This document shows, piece after piece, positions 1-7,085 of a stretch of DNA of 9,136 bases. Position numbers and translations under genes: made by a program. The notes below the pieces were generated by a model. That model did no database searches. It had not been told where the DNA came from and saw nothing but the letters and a program-made list of their open reading frames with translations. Position 1 is the stretch's first letter, and every line of letters starts with the position of its first letter. Location of the stretch: contig JABISU010000006.1 of NCBI GenBank assembly GCA_018700255.1, positions 1 through 9,136 on the forward strand, in the 5' to 3' direction. This DNA is from Flavobacteriales bacterium (lineage in GTDB: Bacteria > Bacteroidota > Bacteroidia > Flavobacteriales > UA16).

Positions 1-680
1 ATGCTATCCTCCTTCATCGTTAAAAGGAAGCAACTTGACATCTGTGGCTTAGGTGTGCCCGAGTTAAATAAAGTAGGTGTCGCGTGCGTAAACCAACCTT
101 CACTAAGCATGTGATAGGTGCTCACAACAGATTCGAGATCATCTTTATGTATTCCTACACTCACCCTCATAAGCATCTGCTGTGGTCTTTCACAAATAGC
201 TCCATTCATCTTTAACAAGTATGAACGCTCTAAGGTTTTAAATCCGAAAAAATCGTAGCTAAAGTCCCTATCGTAAATGATCTGTGAATCTAAGTATTCT
301 GCATTTTCTTGAATGATTTCATGTACGTCTTCAGCGATTAAACTTGCAGGATCACCAGTTACAGGATCTACGTAGTTATAGAGATCATCTATCGTTTCAG
401 CGAAGGATTTTTTAGTCGCTTTGTGTAAGTTGCTTACTGCGATACGACTAGCAAGACTGGCGTAATCGGGGTGAGTTACAGCGCTCGTAGCAGCCACTTC
501 TGCAGCAAGGTTGTCAAGCTCAGTTGTCGTAACACCATCGTAAACGCCCTCGATAACACGCATAGCAATACGTTGCGGATCAAGAGATTCGTGAAGGCTA
601 TAACAGAGTTTTTTTATTCTGGCTGTAATCTTGTCAAATTGAACAAGTTCACGTCTTCCGTCGCGTTTAACTACGTACAT
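1..680 (-). CDS. nrdA: Ribonucleoside-diphosphate reductase class Ia, alpha (large) subunit; partial, C-terminus lies off the left edge
   Basis: Large subunit of ribonucleotide reductase, which reduces ribonucleoside diphosphates to deoxyribonucleotides in the cytoplasm together with NrdB. My translation from the ATG at 680 gives 226 codons and continues off the window. Residues about 1-92 form an ATP-cone: they open with [11 protein letters not shown] and include FDKITARI, the domain that in this family senses ATP/dATP and sets overall activity. The N-terminal part of the catalytic domain follows. The segment [13 protein letters not shown] near residues 207-219 carries Cys217, matching the first redox-active cysteine (Cys225 in E. 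coli). The thiyl-radical cysteine and the C-terminal thioredoxin-interacting cysteines lie beyond the edge. The gene starts 51 bp after the nrdB stop on the same strand, so the two are probably one operon. No Shine-Dalgarno sequence is visible. The start is supported by its match to the usual N-terminus of the family. Confidence 0.96.
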   Translation of the reverse strand, partial: MYVVKRDGRRELVQFDKITARIKKLCYSLHESLDPQRIAMRVIEGVYDGVTTTELDNLAAEVAATSAVTHPDYASLASRIAVSNLHKATKKSFAETIDDLYNYVDPVTGDPASLIAEDVHEIIQENAEYLDSQIIYDRDFSYDFFGFKTLERSYLLKMNGAICERPQQMLMRVSVGIHKDDLESVVSTYHMLSEGWFTHATPTLFNSGTPKPQMSSCFLLTMKEDS

Positions 681-731
681 GGCAAATATCTTGAGGTTGG
701 TTCAGGTAGGATAATGAGATGGTATTATTTT

Positions 732-1811
732 TTAAAAGTCAGCTTCCATATTAAAGTTATTACTTTCTTCAGATCCGTGGTTCATTACCCCGGATTTTTG
801 ATATTCTCCAACTCTTTTCTCAAAGAAATTTGTTTTTCCTTGAAGTGAAATCATATCCATAAAGTCAAATGGGTTTGTGGCGTTATAAACCTTTTCGTTT
901 CCTAGTTCCACAAGTAGTCTGTCCGCAACAAACTCTATGTATTGCTGCATAAGATCTGCATTCATACCGATGAGCCTAACGGGAAGAGCTTCAGTAACGA
1001 ACTCCTTCTCCATATCAACAGCATCAACAATGATTTTCTCAACGGTTTTCTTAGGTAGTTTATTTACAAGATGATCGTTGTACAGTAGACAAGCAAAGTC
1101 ACAGTGCATCCCTTCGTCTCGAGATATTAGCTCGTTTGAGAATGTAAGTCCAGGCATAAGCCCTCTCTTTTTAAGCCAAAAAATCGAACAAAAACTTCCG
1201 CTAAAGAAGATGCCTTCAACAGCAGCAAATGCAATTAAGCGCTCAGCAAAACTCCCCTTATCGATCCATCTCATGGCCCATTCAGCTTTTGCCTTAACAA
1301 AAGGGAGAGTCTCAATTGCATTAAATAAATGATCCTTTTCTTTCGTGTCTTGTATGTAAGTGTCTATGAGTAAAGAATAAGTCTCGGAGTGGATGTTCTC
1401 CATCATAATCTGGAATCCATAGAAGAACTTAGCTTCTGTATATTGAACCTCTTGTACGAAATTCTCAGCGATGTTCTCATTTACAATCCCATCCGAAGCG
1501 GCAAAAAATGCAAGAACATTTTTGATGAAAAACCGCTCATCATCGTTAAGCTTATCTGACCAATCAGCTAGATCAGAAGAAAGATCGATCTCCTCAGCTG
1601 TCCAAATACTAGCCTCTTGCTTTTTATACTCAGCCCAAATATCGTCGTGTTGAATTGGGAACAAAACAAAGCGCTTGGGGTTTTCAATTAAGATAGGTTC
1701 TTCCACCGCTGTGTTTTCGGGCAGCACCTCCTCAATTGATGTTTGTTCGTCTAAAGCGACTTGTTTTGTCTCGGTCTCGGTCTCGTTTATTTTAGAGGTA
1801 GATGCATCCAT
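732..1811 (-). CDS. nrdB: Ribonucleoside-diphosphate reductase class Ia, beta (small, radical-generating) subunit
   Basis: A 359-residue ferritin-like diiron protein that generates the tyrosyl radical used by NrdA. All expected metal ligands are visible: Asp107 (AASDG), Glu138 and His141 (MENIHSE), Glu199 (AAVEG), Glu233 and His236 (RDEGMH). Tyr145 (HSETYSLL) fits the radical tyrosine, which argues for class Ia over class Ic, where it is replaced. Trp59 (DDIW) and Tyr337 (GEYQ) fit the radical-transfer path to the large subunit. The C-terminus ends NFNMEADF, resembling the eukaryotic R2 tail that docks on the alpha subunit. Motif wording and the 31-residue Asp-to-Glu spacing are those of eukaryotic-type R2 rather than E. 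coli NrdB. The first 45 or so residues are an acidic, probably disordered extension containing an ETETET run. The ATG at 1811 was chosen because the frame has no other credible start before the conserved FVLFPIQ. nrdA follows 51 bp downstream. Confidence 0.97.
   Translation of the reverse strand: MDASTSKINETETETKQVALDEQTSIEEVLPENTAVEEPILIENPKRFVLFPIQHDDIWAEYKKQEASIWTAEEIDLSSDLADWSDKLNDDERFFIKNVLAFFAASDGIVNENIAENFVQEVQYTEAKFFYGFQIMMENIHSETYSLLIDTYIQDTKEKDHLFNAIETLPFVKAKAEWAMRWIDKGSFAERLIAFAAVEGIFFSGSFCSIFWLKKRGLMPGLTFSNELISRDEGMHCDFACLLYNDHLVNKLPKKTVEKIIVDAVDMEKEFVTEALPVRLIGMNADLMQQYIEFVADRLLVELGNEKVYNATNPFDFMDMISLQGKTNFFEKRVGEYQKSGVMNHGSEESNNFNMEADF
1768..1785. repeat. Hexamer tandem repeat (GTCTCG x3) inside nrdB
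   Basis: Three perfect, head-to-tail copies of GTCTCG on the plus strand. Read on the minus strand they encode the alternating Glu-Thr run of the acidic N-terminal extension of NrdB. The six-base unit is a multiple of three, so copy-number change would add or remove Glu-Thr pairs without a frameshift. The repeat lies outside the catalytic ferritin-like domain. Confidence 0.9.
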
Positions 1812-1845
1812 GTCTTTCGTATAATCGTGTTTTAAACCAACGTCT

Positions 1846-1877
1846 CAAAGAAACAATCTAGACCCCTATTTATGCAA
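1846..1877 (-). promoter_or_regulatory. Candidate nrdBA promoter
   Basis: On the minus strand TTG (1877-1875) is followed after 21 bases by TTTCTTTG (1853-1846), one mismatch from the Bacteroidota -7 consensus TAnnTTTG. The expected consensus is TTTG, about 19-21 bases, TAnnTTTG. Transcription would start near 1842 and leave a leader of about 30 nt before the nrdB ATG. No exact TAnnTTTG lies between nrdB and secA on this strand, so this is the best candidate and not a firm call. Confidence 0.3.
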
Positions 1878-1907
1878 GGTCATTTCACCCTCTTTACCAT
1901 CTAGTTT

Positions 1908-1923
1908 TTAACACTTATGTTAA
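1908..1923. promoter_or_regulatory. 16-bp perfect palindrome, possible operator
   Basis: TTAACA-CTTA-TGTTAA is a perfect inverted repeat with 6-base arms and a 4-base spacer in the nrdB-secA divergent region. Its size and geometry are those of a dimeric regulator site of the CRP/FNR type (half-sites about ten bases centre to centre), but it matches no consensus I can name with certainty. It does not fit the NrdR box well. Its centre is about 73 bp upstream of the inferred nrdB transcription start, a position where an activator could work. The identity of any binding protein is inference. Confidence 0.4.
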
Positions 1924-2025
1924 TAACAAAGTGCGTTGCCTTTATTTACTACACCTACAGCGAATAAATATTGGTGATGATTTGTAAATTTGGAATAAAA
2001 AGGACAGAATTAGGGTATGAATATA

Positions 2026-2076
2026 TAAGTCCAAAAAGCATTCATAAAATGGACTTAATTAAGGAACTCTGAATGC
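2026..2076 (+). repeat. Two interlocking inverted repeats upstream of secA
   Basis: TAAGTCC (2026-2032) is perfectly complementary to GGACTTA (2051-2057), giving a 7-bp stem with an 18-base loop. Inside that loop GCATTC (2038-2043) is complementary to GAATGC (2071-2076). The pairings interlock and could form an H-type pseudoknot in RNA if transcription starts upstream. If transcription instead starts near 2089, the elements act only as DNA, with the right arm of the first repeat over the -33 region. The pairings are read directly from the sequence; function is inference. Confidence 0.5.
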
Positions 2077-2077
2077 G

Positions 2078-2085
2078 TACTTTTG
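2078..2085 (+). promoter_or_regulatory. secA start-proximal -7 box (TAnnTTTG)
   Basis: TACTTTTG is an exact match to the Bacteroidota sigma-factor -7 consensus TAnnTTTG and is followed by CATA and then the secA ATG. With the usual spacing, transcription would begin at about 2089-2090, giving a leaderless or almost leaderless mRNA. No good -33 TTTG lies 19-21 bases upstream. A second exact match, TAAATTTG at 1985-1992, is an alternative that would give a leader of roughly 90 nt containing the interlocking repeats; it also lacks a clear -33 element. Confidence 0.45.
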
Positions 2086-2089
2086 CATA

Positions 2090-5000
2090 ATGCTTAAAGG
2101 CCTTTTAAAAATATTTCTAGGAGATAAATCATCCAGCGACCTGAAAGAAATTCAGCCAATTGTTGATGATATTTTGTTGGCTGAAAAGTCCCTCATCAAC
2201 CTCAGCGCCGATGAACTCAGAGCTAAATCTACCGATCTACGAACAAGAATCAATGATCACATTGCCGATTTGCAAGGAGAGATTGATGAATTAAAAATAA
2301 AAGCAGAGACCATGCCCGAGTCTGATCTCGATGCTAAAGAAGCTGTTTTCGAAAGGATAGATAAGTTAGAGTTGGAGATTAATGAGGAACTCGAAGTTGT
2401 ACTTGCGAAAATTTTACCAGAGGCTTTCGCCCTTGTAAAAGAGACTGCTAAGAGATTTACATCGGAAGGTGAAATTGAGGTTACAGCATTGCAGTTCGAT
2501 AAGGATATAGCTGCAAGGCGGGATATGGTTAGGGTAGAGGGAGAGAAAGCTTTTTGGTCTAATACATGGAAAGCAGCCGGATCAGATGTAACCTGGGAAA
2601 TGGTTCACTACGACGTTCAACTTGTAGGTGGAGTTTCCCTTCATAGGGGTAGCGTGGCGGAAATGCATACGGGTGAGGGAAAAACCCTAGTTGCAACTTT
2701 GCCGGTGTTCTTGAACGCCCTCACAGGTAGGGGAGTTCATCTTGTGACAGTTAACGACTACTTGGCTAAGCGTGACTCGGAGTGGATGGGTCCATTGTAC
2801 GAATTTCATGGTTTGACAGTTGATTGCATAGATAAGCATCAGCCAAACAGTGAGTCTCGAAGAGAGGCGTATAAGTGTGATATCACGTTTGGTACGAACA
2901 ATGAATTCGGGTTCGATTATCTGCGTGATAATATGGCGAAGAATCCTAACATGTTAGTCCAAAGGCGTCATCATTACGCAATCGTTGACGAGGTGGATTC
3001 TGTTCTTATTGACGAGGCCAGAACCCCACTTATTATTAGCGGACCCACACCTAAAGGCGACGAACAGGAGTTTGAATCTCTAAAACCCATGGTTGTTAAG
3101 CTGATTCAAGTTCAGCAAAAAGCAGTTCAAGGATTTCTTCTAGAGGCTAAGAAATTACTCACCGATGGACTCTCAAAAGAGGAGAACGAAGCTGCTGGAT
3201 TAGCTCTTTACCGAGCTTTTCGAGGACTCCCTAAGTCGAAACCCATCATTAAATTCCTAAGTAATGAAGGAATGCGACAGCGACTATTAAAAGTTGAGTC
3301 GTTTTATTTAGCAGACAATCAGCGCGAGATGCACAAGGCTGATGAAGAGCTATTTTTCGTTATTGATGAGAAACAAAACCAAATTGAACTTTCCGAGAAA
3401 GGCATTCTTTATCTTACTCAAGGGATGGATGATGATGCCTTTTTCACAATGCCGGACATCGCAACAGAGCTTGTCGCAGTGGATAATTTAGATGCTAACG
3501 ATGACGAAAAATTATCGAAGAAGCAGGAGGTAATGCAAGATTACGGAGTCAAATCTGCAAGAATTCACTCGATGAATCAACTTCTTAAAGCATACACTTT
3601 ATTCGAGAAGGATATCGAGTACGTCATTATGGATAATAAGGTGAAAATAGTCGATGAGCAGACCGGTCGTATTATGGACGGAAGACGCTATTCAGATGGT
3701 TTACACCAAGCTATTGAAGCGAAAGAGAATGTAAAGATTGAGGCTGCGACTCAAACATATGCGACAGTAACTCTACAGAACTTCTTCAGAATGTACCACA
3801 AGCTTGCTGGTATGACTGGAACTGCAGAGACAGAAGCAGGAGAGTTTTGGGATATCTATAAATTAGACGTTAAGGTAATACCTACAAACAGGCCTATTGC
3901 ACGTGACGACAGAGAGGATTTGGTTTACAAGACGAAGCGTGAGAAATACAATGCCGCTATCGAGCAAATAGCTGAACTAAGTAAGTCCGGCCGACCAGTA
4001 CTTGTTGGAACTACTACAGTTGAAGTTTCTGAATTGCTATCTCGAATGTTAGATATGCGTGGATTGGACCACCAGGTTCTAAATGCGAAGAGACACCAAC
4101 AAGAGGCAGAGGTTGTGACCAGAGCCGGTCAGGCTGGAACGATTACGATCGCGACAAATATGGCCGGACGTGGTACCGATATTAAATTAACGAAAGAAGT
4201 TAAAGAGGCTGGAGGTCTTGCTATTATAGGAACTGAGAGGCATGATTCCCGTAGAGTTGATAGACAGCTGAGAGGTCGTGCAGGTCGTCAAGGAGATCCA
4301 GGATCGTCTCAATTTTATGCATCTTTAGAAGATGATTTGATGCGTCTGTTTGGCTCTGACCGAGTAGCGAAGATGATGGACAGGATGGGGCACAAAGATG
4401 GAGAAGTCATTCAGCACAAGATGATTTCTAAGTCCATAGAAAGAGCCCAAACGAAAGTAGAGGAAAATAATTTCGGGATTAGAAAGAGACTTCTTGAGTA
4501 TGACGATGTCATGAACGCCCAGCGTGAAGTGATTTATAAGCTACGTAGAAATGCTCTCTATGGCGATAGAATTAGAACGGATATTGCAAATATGTTCTTT
4601 GAACTTGTTGAGGCAAATGTTGATGCTACGCACGAGTCAAAAGACTACGATAATTTCCGTCTAGCTATGCTTTCTAACTTAGGGATTGAAGCTCCCGTTT
4701 CAGAAAACGATTTCCTTTCAGCAGACACCGATGATTTAGTTTACCTATGTTACTCTCAATCGGAGCAACATTACAGATCTAAAATTGAAGATTTATCTCG
4801 CAGAGCTCATCCTGTAATCCAGCGTGTTTACGACGATGAATCGAATGATTTCAAAAGCATACTTGTTCCATTTTCTGACGGATTGAAGACGATTCAGGTG
4901 AGCGCTGATATTGATGAAAGTGTCGCAACCGAGGCGGTAAGCGTCATGAAGGCTCTTGAGCAGCAAGTGGTCCTTGCTGTGATTGACTTGCATTGGAAAG

Positions 5001-5443
5001 AGCACCTTAGATCTATGGATGATTTAAGGAACAATGTTCAGCACGCAAGACACGAGCAAAAGGATCCCCTTCTTATCTATAAATTCGAGTCGTACGAGCT
5101 GTTTAAGCAAATGGTTCAAAAGGTAAATGCTGAGGTCGCCTCATTCTTAATGAAGTGCACAATTCCTATAAATGCAGGAGAACAACCATTGCGCCAAGGG
5201 AAGAAAGTAGAAGTTGCTCCATTAGGTAAAACATCTAAGGCTGGTGTAGATAATATCGCCCAACAAAATGCTGCAAGGGCAGCTGGCGGCGGTGGAGCAA
5301 TTTCTCCAAGTCAACCTGGCCAACATCATCCTACATCTCGACCCAAGCCAGTTGACCCGATTCGCACAGAGAAGAAAGTTCAACCTAACTCACCTTGCCC
5401 ATGTGGTTCTGGCAAGAAATTTAAAAAGTGTCACGGCAAGTAA
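2090..5443 (+). CDS. secA: Preprotein translocase ATPase SecA
   Basis: Motor ATPase that pushes unfolded preproteins through the SecYEG channel at the inner membrane. The 1117-residue length is typical of Bacteroidota SecA and exceeds the roughly 900 of E. coli. The N-terminus (MLKGLLKIFLGDKSSSDLKEI) is the usual amphipathic start. A charged, probably helical insertion covers about residues 55-105. Nucleotide-binding domain 1 has Walker A MHTGEGKT (192-199) and the Walker B/DEAD-like segment VDEVDSVLIDEAR (299-311). The preprotein-binding region, enlarged in this phylum, lies roughly at 315-480. Domain 2 contains TNMAGRGTDIKL (689-700) and motif VI QLRGRAGRQGDPG (726-738). The scaffold and wing region reaches LHWKEHLRSMDDLR (967-980). 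A Gly/Pro/Gln-rich linker (about 1050-1095) leads to a C-terminal zinc-binding SEC-C motif with Cys1103, Cys1105, Cys1114 and His1115, which in the family binds SecB or ribosomes. The gene is intact. Its last 13 bp overlap the 3' end of the convergent PAP2 gene. Confidence 0.98.
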   Translation: MLKGLLKIFLGDKSSSDLKEIQPIVDDILLAEKSLINLSADELRAKSTDLRTRINDHIADLQGEIDELKIKAETMPESDLDAKEAVFERIDKLELEINEELEVVLAKILPEAFALVKETAKRFTSEGEIEVTALQFDKDIAARRDMVRVEGEKAFWSNTWKAAGSDVTWEMVHYDVQLVGGVSLHRGSVAEMHTGEGKTLVATLPVFLNALTGRGVHLVTVNDYLAKRDSEWMGPLYEFHGLTVDCIDKHQPNSESRREAYKCDITFGTNNEFGFDYLRDNMAKNPNMLVQRRHHYAIVDEVDSVLIDEARTPLIISGPTPKGDEQEFESLKPMVVKLIQVQQKAVQGFLLEAKKLLTDGLSKEENEAAGLALYRAFRGLPKSKPIIKFLSNEGMRQRLLKVESFYLADNQREMHKADEELFFVIDEKQNQIELSEKGILYLTQGMDDDAFFTMPDIATELVAVDNLDANDDEKLSKKQEVMQDYGVKSARIHSMNQLLKAYTLFEKDIEYVIMDNKVKIVDEQTGRIMDGRRYSDGLHQAIEAKENVKIEAATQTYATVTLQNFFRMYHKLAGMTGTAETEAGEFWDIYKLDVKVIPTNRPIARDDREDLVYKTKREKYNAAIEQIAELSKSGRPVLVGTTTVEVSELLSRMLDMRGLDHQVLNAKRHQQEAEVVTRAGQAGTITIATNMAGRGTDIKLTKEVKEAGGLAIIGTERHDSRRVDRQLRGRAGRQGDPGSSQFYASLEDDLMRLFGSDRVAKMMDRMGHKDGEVIQHKMISKSIERAQTKVEENNFGIRKRLLEYDDVMNAQREVIYKLRRNALYGDRIRTDIANMFFELVEANVDATHESKDYDNFRLAMLSNLGIEAPVSENDFLSADTDDLVYLCYSQSEQHYRSKIEDLSRRAHPVIQRVYDDESNDFKSILVPFSDGLKTIQVSADIDESVATEAVSVMKALEQQVVLAVIDLHWKEHLRSMDDLRNNVQHARHEQKDPLLIYKFESYELFKQMVQKVNAEVASFLMKCTIPINAGEQPLRQGKKVEVAPLGKTSKAGVDNIAQQNAARAAGGGGAISPSQPGQHHPTSRPKPVDPIRTEKKVQPNSPCPCGSGKKFKKCHGK

Positions 5444-6090
5444 CGCCTTTTATTTCTTGAGTTCAGTTTTTCATGAAGAAGATAGGATAGCTTAGTGCTT
5501 AATATCCCGAATCCAGCTCCTGCAACGACATCGGAGAACCAGTGTTTGTCATTATATATTCTAAGATAACCTGTAGCGGCGGCGGCTGTGTATCCTAGAA
5601 TTCCATATAGAACAGACTCATCCTTATACTCTTGATATAATATTTCAGCACACATAAAAGCTGTAGCAGTATGTCCAGATGGGAAGGAGGTGAAGGCGGA
5701 CCCGTCAGGTCTTTCTTTTCCCGTAAGTAGCTTAATGCTGTAGACTGAAACACCGGTCATCACAATAGAATAGCCCGTAATTTTCGAGAGACCTCTTAAA
5801 TCGTGCACCCCCTTTTTTCCAAGAAGATTTAATCCGTACACGGCAACTAGAGGGCTGTACTCTAAATAATCATCAAGAGTAACTTTTCTCTCAACATACC
5901 TCAATTCATCTCTAATACTTAAGTCAAGAGCATTAAGCTTTTCGTTATTTAACCCGATAAATCCATAAGTAATAAAAGCAGAGGGTAAAATCAGCGGGCG
6001 GTACTGAGTTTTCTTTTCAAGAGGTGAACTCGTGTTTTGCGCTAAAATAGAATAGGAGAAAAGACAAAAAATAAGTGTAATAATTTTCAT
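5431..6090 (-). CDS. PAP2-superfamily phosphatase with N-terminal signal peptide
   Basis: A 219-residue member of the type 2 phosphatidic acid phosphatase family, which removes phosphate from lipid phosphates, or sometimes other substrates, on the outer face of membranes. The three-part family signature is complete: Lys120-x6-Arg127-Pro128 (KLLTGKERP), Pro137-Ser-Gly-His140 (PSGHTA), and Arg177-x5-His183-x3-Asp187 (RIYNDKHWFSD). The final block has LR in place of the consensus SR, a common variation. Residues 1-17 form a signal peptide with a likely cleavage after ILA. Further hydrophobic stretches near 107-120, 140-152, 160-175 and 186-205 fit membrane helices. The substrate cannot be told; an undecaprenyl-pyrophosphate, lipid A or phospholipid phosphatase are all possible. 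The start lies 17 bp after the DUF72 stop on the same strand, so the two are probably cotranscribed. The 3' end runs 13 bp into secA on the opposite strand, with no terminator visible between them. Confidence 0.9.
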   Translation of the reverse strand: MKIITLIFCLFSYSILAQNTSSPLEKKTQYRPLILPSAFITYGFIGLNNEKLNALDLSIRDELRYVERKVTLDDYLEYSPLVAVYGLNLLGKKGVHDLRGLSKITGYSIVMTGVSVYSIKLLTGKERPDGSAFTSFPSGHTATAFMCAEILYQEYKDESVLYGILGYTAAAATGYLRIYNDKHWFSDVVAGAGFGILSTKLSYLLHEKLNSRNKRRYLP

Positions 6091-6107
6091 TTAAAAGTTT
6101 ATTTTGA

Positions 6108-6986
6108 TTAGCTATCCTTTTTAACCATTGCTTCAAATTTACTGCAAGTTTCTGGAGTAAACTCACTGTCTGTAGTATGTACAAGTAGGTCGAACGAGTC
6201 GAGTGGCGTTCCTGCGTCCTTTAATTTTTTTAGCAATGTACACCAAACCATCAACCTCTTCTCATCACTATCATGTCCATCATAACCTCCAAATCTGACA
6301 AGAAGAAACGGGGCTGTAAGTCGCATATGTAGAGCGTCAGGCCTTCCGACGGTATCGCTAATGACTGCTCCGATTCCTTTGTCTGATAACAATTTCCAAA
6401 CGGTTTCGGCCTCATCACCACCTTTAAACCACTCGGCATGACGAAATTCCACAGCCATCTTTATTTCTTTTGGCCAATTGTTTAAATACGCAATCAATTT
6501 TTCACTGTGCTTAGGTGCATAATGAGGGGGGAGTTGGAGAAAAACAGGGCCGAGTTTATCTCCTAAAGCGAGTATGCCTCCAATAAAATCATCAGTGGGG
6601 CCTTCACAATTGTTGAACCGCCTATAATGTGAAATTAGTGCTGGAAATTTAGGGCAGAAAACGAAATCGTCAGGCATTTCACGAGCCCACTCAGCCATCT
6701 TTTCAGGTGAGTAAATCCTATAATGGGTAGCGTTAAATTCAATGTTGCCGAATCGCTTTCCATAGTGATTCGGCCAGGTTCTCATCGGATCTTTCATGGG
6801 GTAAACACTCCCCCTCCAAGATTTAATGCGCCAGGAAGTCCCCCCAGTCCTTACCAATGTTCTTATTAAAGTATTCTCATTTGGGTCAAGCTTCTCAGCC
6901 CATTCTATCTTCTCTTCGGGAAGTTCCCAATGATCTTTATTAAGCTTCTCACCTTCCAGATTAATATCTATTTTACCAAATTTCAC
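6108..6986 (-). CDS. DUF72 (YecE-like) family protein
   Basis: A 292-residue protein of the DUF72/YecE family, predicted to adopt a TIM-barrel-like fold; its biochemical role is not established. The family pattern is clear: VRTGGTSWRIKSWRGSVYP (45-63), the FGNIEFNATHYRIYSPEKMAEWAREMP block (79-105), FVFCPKFPALISHYRRF (108-124), PVFLQLPPHY (147-156), AVEFRHAEWF (178-187) and AVISDTVGRP (207-216). The start codon is GTG, at 6986-6984. It is preferred because the resulting MKFGKIDINL opening resembles the conserved MKFGK start of Bacteroidota homologues, and because a promoter-like box sits four bases upstream. The 45 or so residues before the core are therefore a real N-terminal region, absent from short E. 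coli-type YecE proteins. It is the first gene of a likely two-gene unit with the PAP2 phosphatase and is transcribed divergently from comF. Confidence 0.93.
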   Translation of the reverse strand: MKFGKIDINLEGEKLNKDHWELPEEKIEWAEKLDPNENTLIRTLVRTGGTSWRIKSWRGSVYPMKDPMRTWPNHYGKRFGNIEFNATHYRIYSPEKMAEWAREMPDDFVFCPKFPALISHYRRFNNCEGPTDDFIGGILALGDKLGPVFLQLPPHYAPKHSEKLIAYLNNWPKEIKMAVEFRHAEWFKGGDEAETVWKLLSDKGIGAVISDTVGRPDALHMRLTAPFLLVRFGGYDGHDSDEKRLMVWCTLLKKLKDAGTPLDSFDLLVHTTDSEFTPETCSKFEAMVKKDS

Positions 6987-6990
6987 CTTG

Positions 6991-6998
6991 CAAACCTA
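6991..6998 (-). promoter_or_regulatory. DUF72-gene start-proximal -7 box (TAnnTTTG)
   Basis: On the minus strand the sequence reads TAGGTTTG-CAAG-GTG, an exact match to TAnnTTTG four bases before the GTG start. This is the same arrangement and spacing as at secA. It predicts a transcription start at or next to the initiation codon. A -33 TTTG at the ideal distance is not evident. Confidence 0.45.
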
Positions 6999-7046
6999 AC
7001 GACTACAAGTTCAACACGATCTATTATAAAATCATTAAAAAAGGGT

Positions 7047-7080
7047 TTTGAAATTTCCCGTCCTTGTATCTGTAAATTTT
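7047..7080 (+). promoter_or_regulatory. Candidate comF promoter
   Basis: TTTG at 7047-7050 is followed after 22 bases by TAAATTTT at 7073-7080, which differs from TAnnTTTG only in its last base. The spacing is one base beyond the usual range. The box ends five bases before the GTG at 7086, which supports that codon as the comF start and again implies a very short leader. Confidence 0.4.
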
Positions 7081-7085
7081 CTAAA

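Noticed and set aside
683..690. Possible extra -7 box just before nrdA (minus strand GATATTTG)
   Set aside because: It misses the first base of TAnnTTTG and lies only two bases from the ATG; the 51-bp gap to nrdB makes cotranscription the simpler explanation.
471..848. Plus-strand open frame of 125 codons
   Set aside because: It lies antisense to nrdA and nrdB and spans their junction; its protein has no recognisable character while both minus-strand genes are strongly conserved.
1078..1332. Plus-strand open frame of 84 codons, and a similar one of 60 codons at 1471-1653
   Set aside because: Both are wholly antisense inside nrdB, over regions encoding conserved metal-ligand segments, so they are shadows.
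1812..2089. NrdR boxes or a small upstream gene such as secM before secA
   Set aside because: No convincing tandem NrdR-type boxes and no short frame with a signal peptide or arrest-like sequence could be found.
4793..5005. Minus-strand open frame of 70 codons inside secA
   Set aside because: Antisense to the conserved SecA scaffold region; nothing supports it as a gene.
5268..5495. Plus-strand open frame of 75 codons over the secA 3' end
   Set aside because: Out of frame over the SecA linker and zinc motif and running antisense into the PAP2 gene; no independent start signal.
5444..5500. Hairpin-like terminator after secA
   Set aside because: Only imperfect short complementarity (TTCTT with AAGAA) around a T-run was seen, too weak to call.
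6251..6439. Minus-strand open frame of 62 codons inside the DUF72 gene
   Set aside because: Same strand but a different frame within a conserved DUF72 segment; a shadow.
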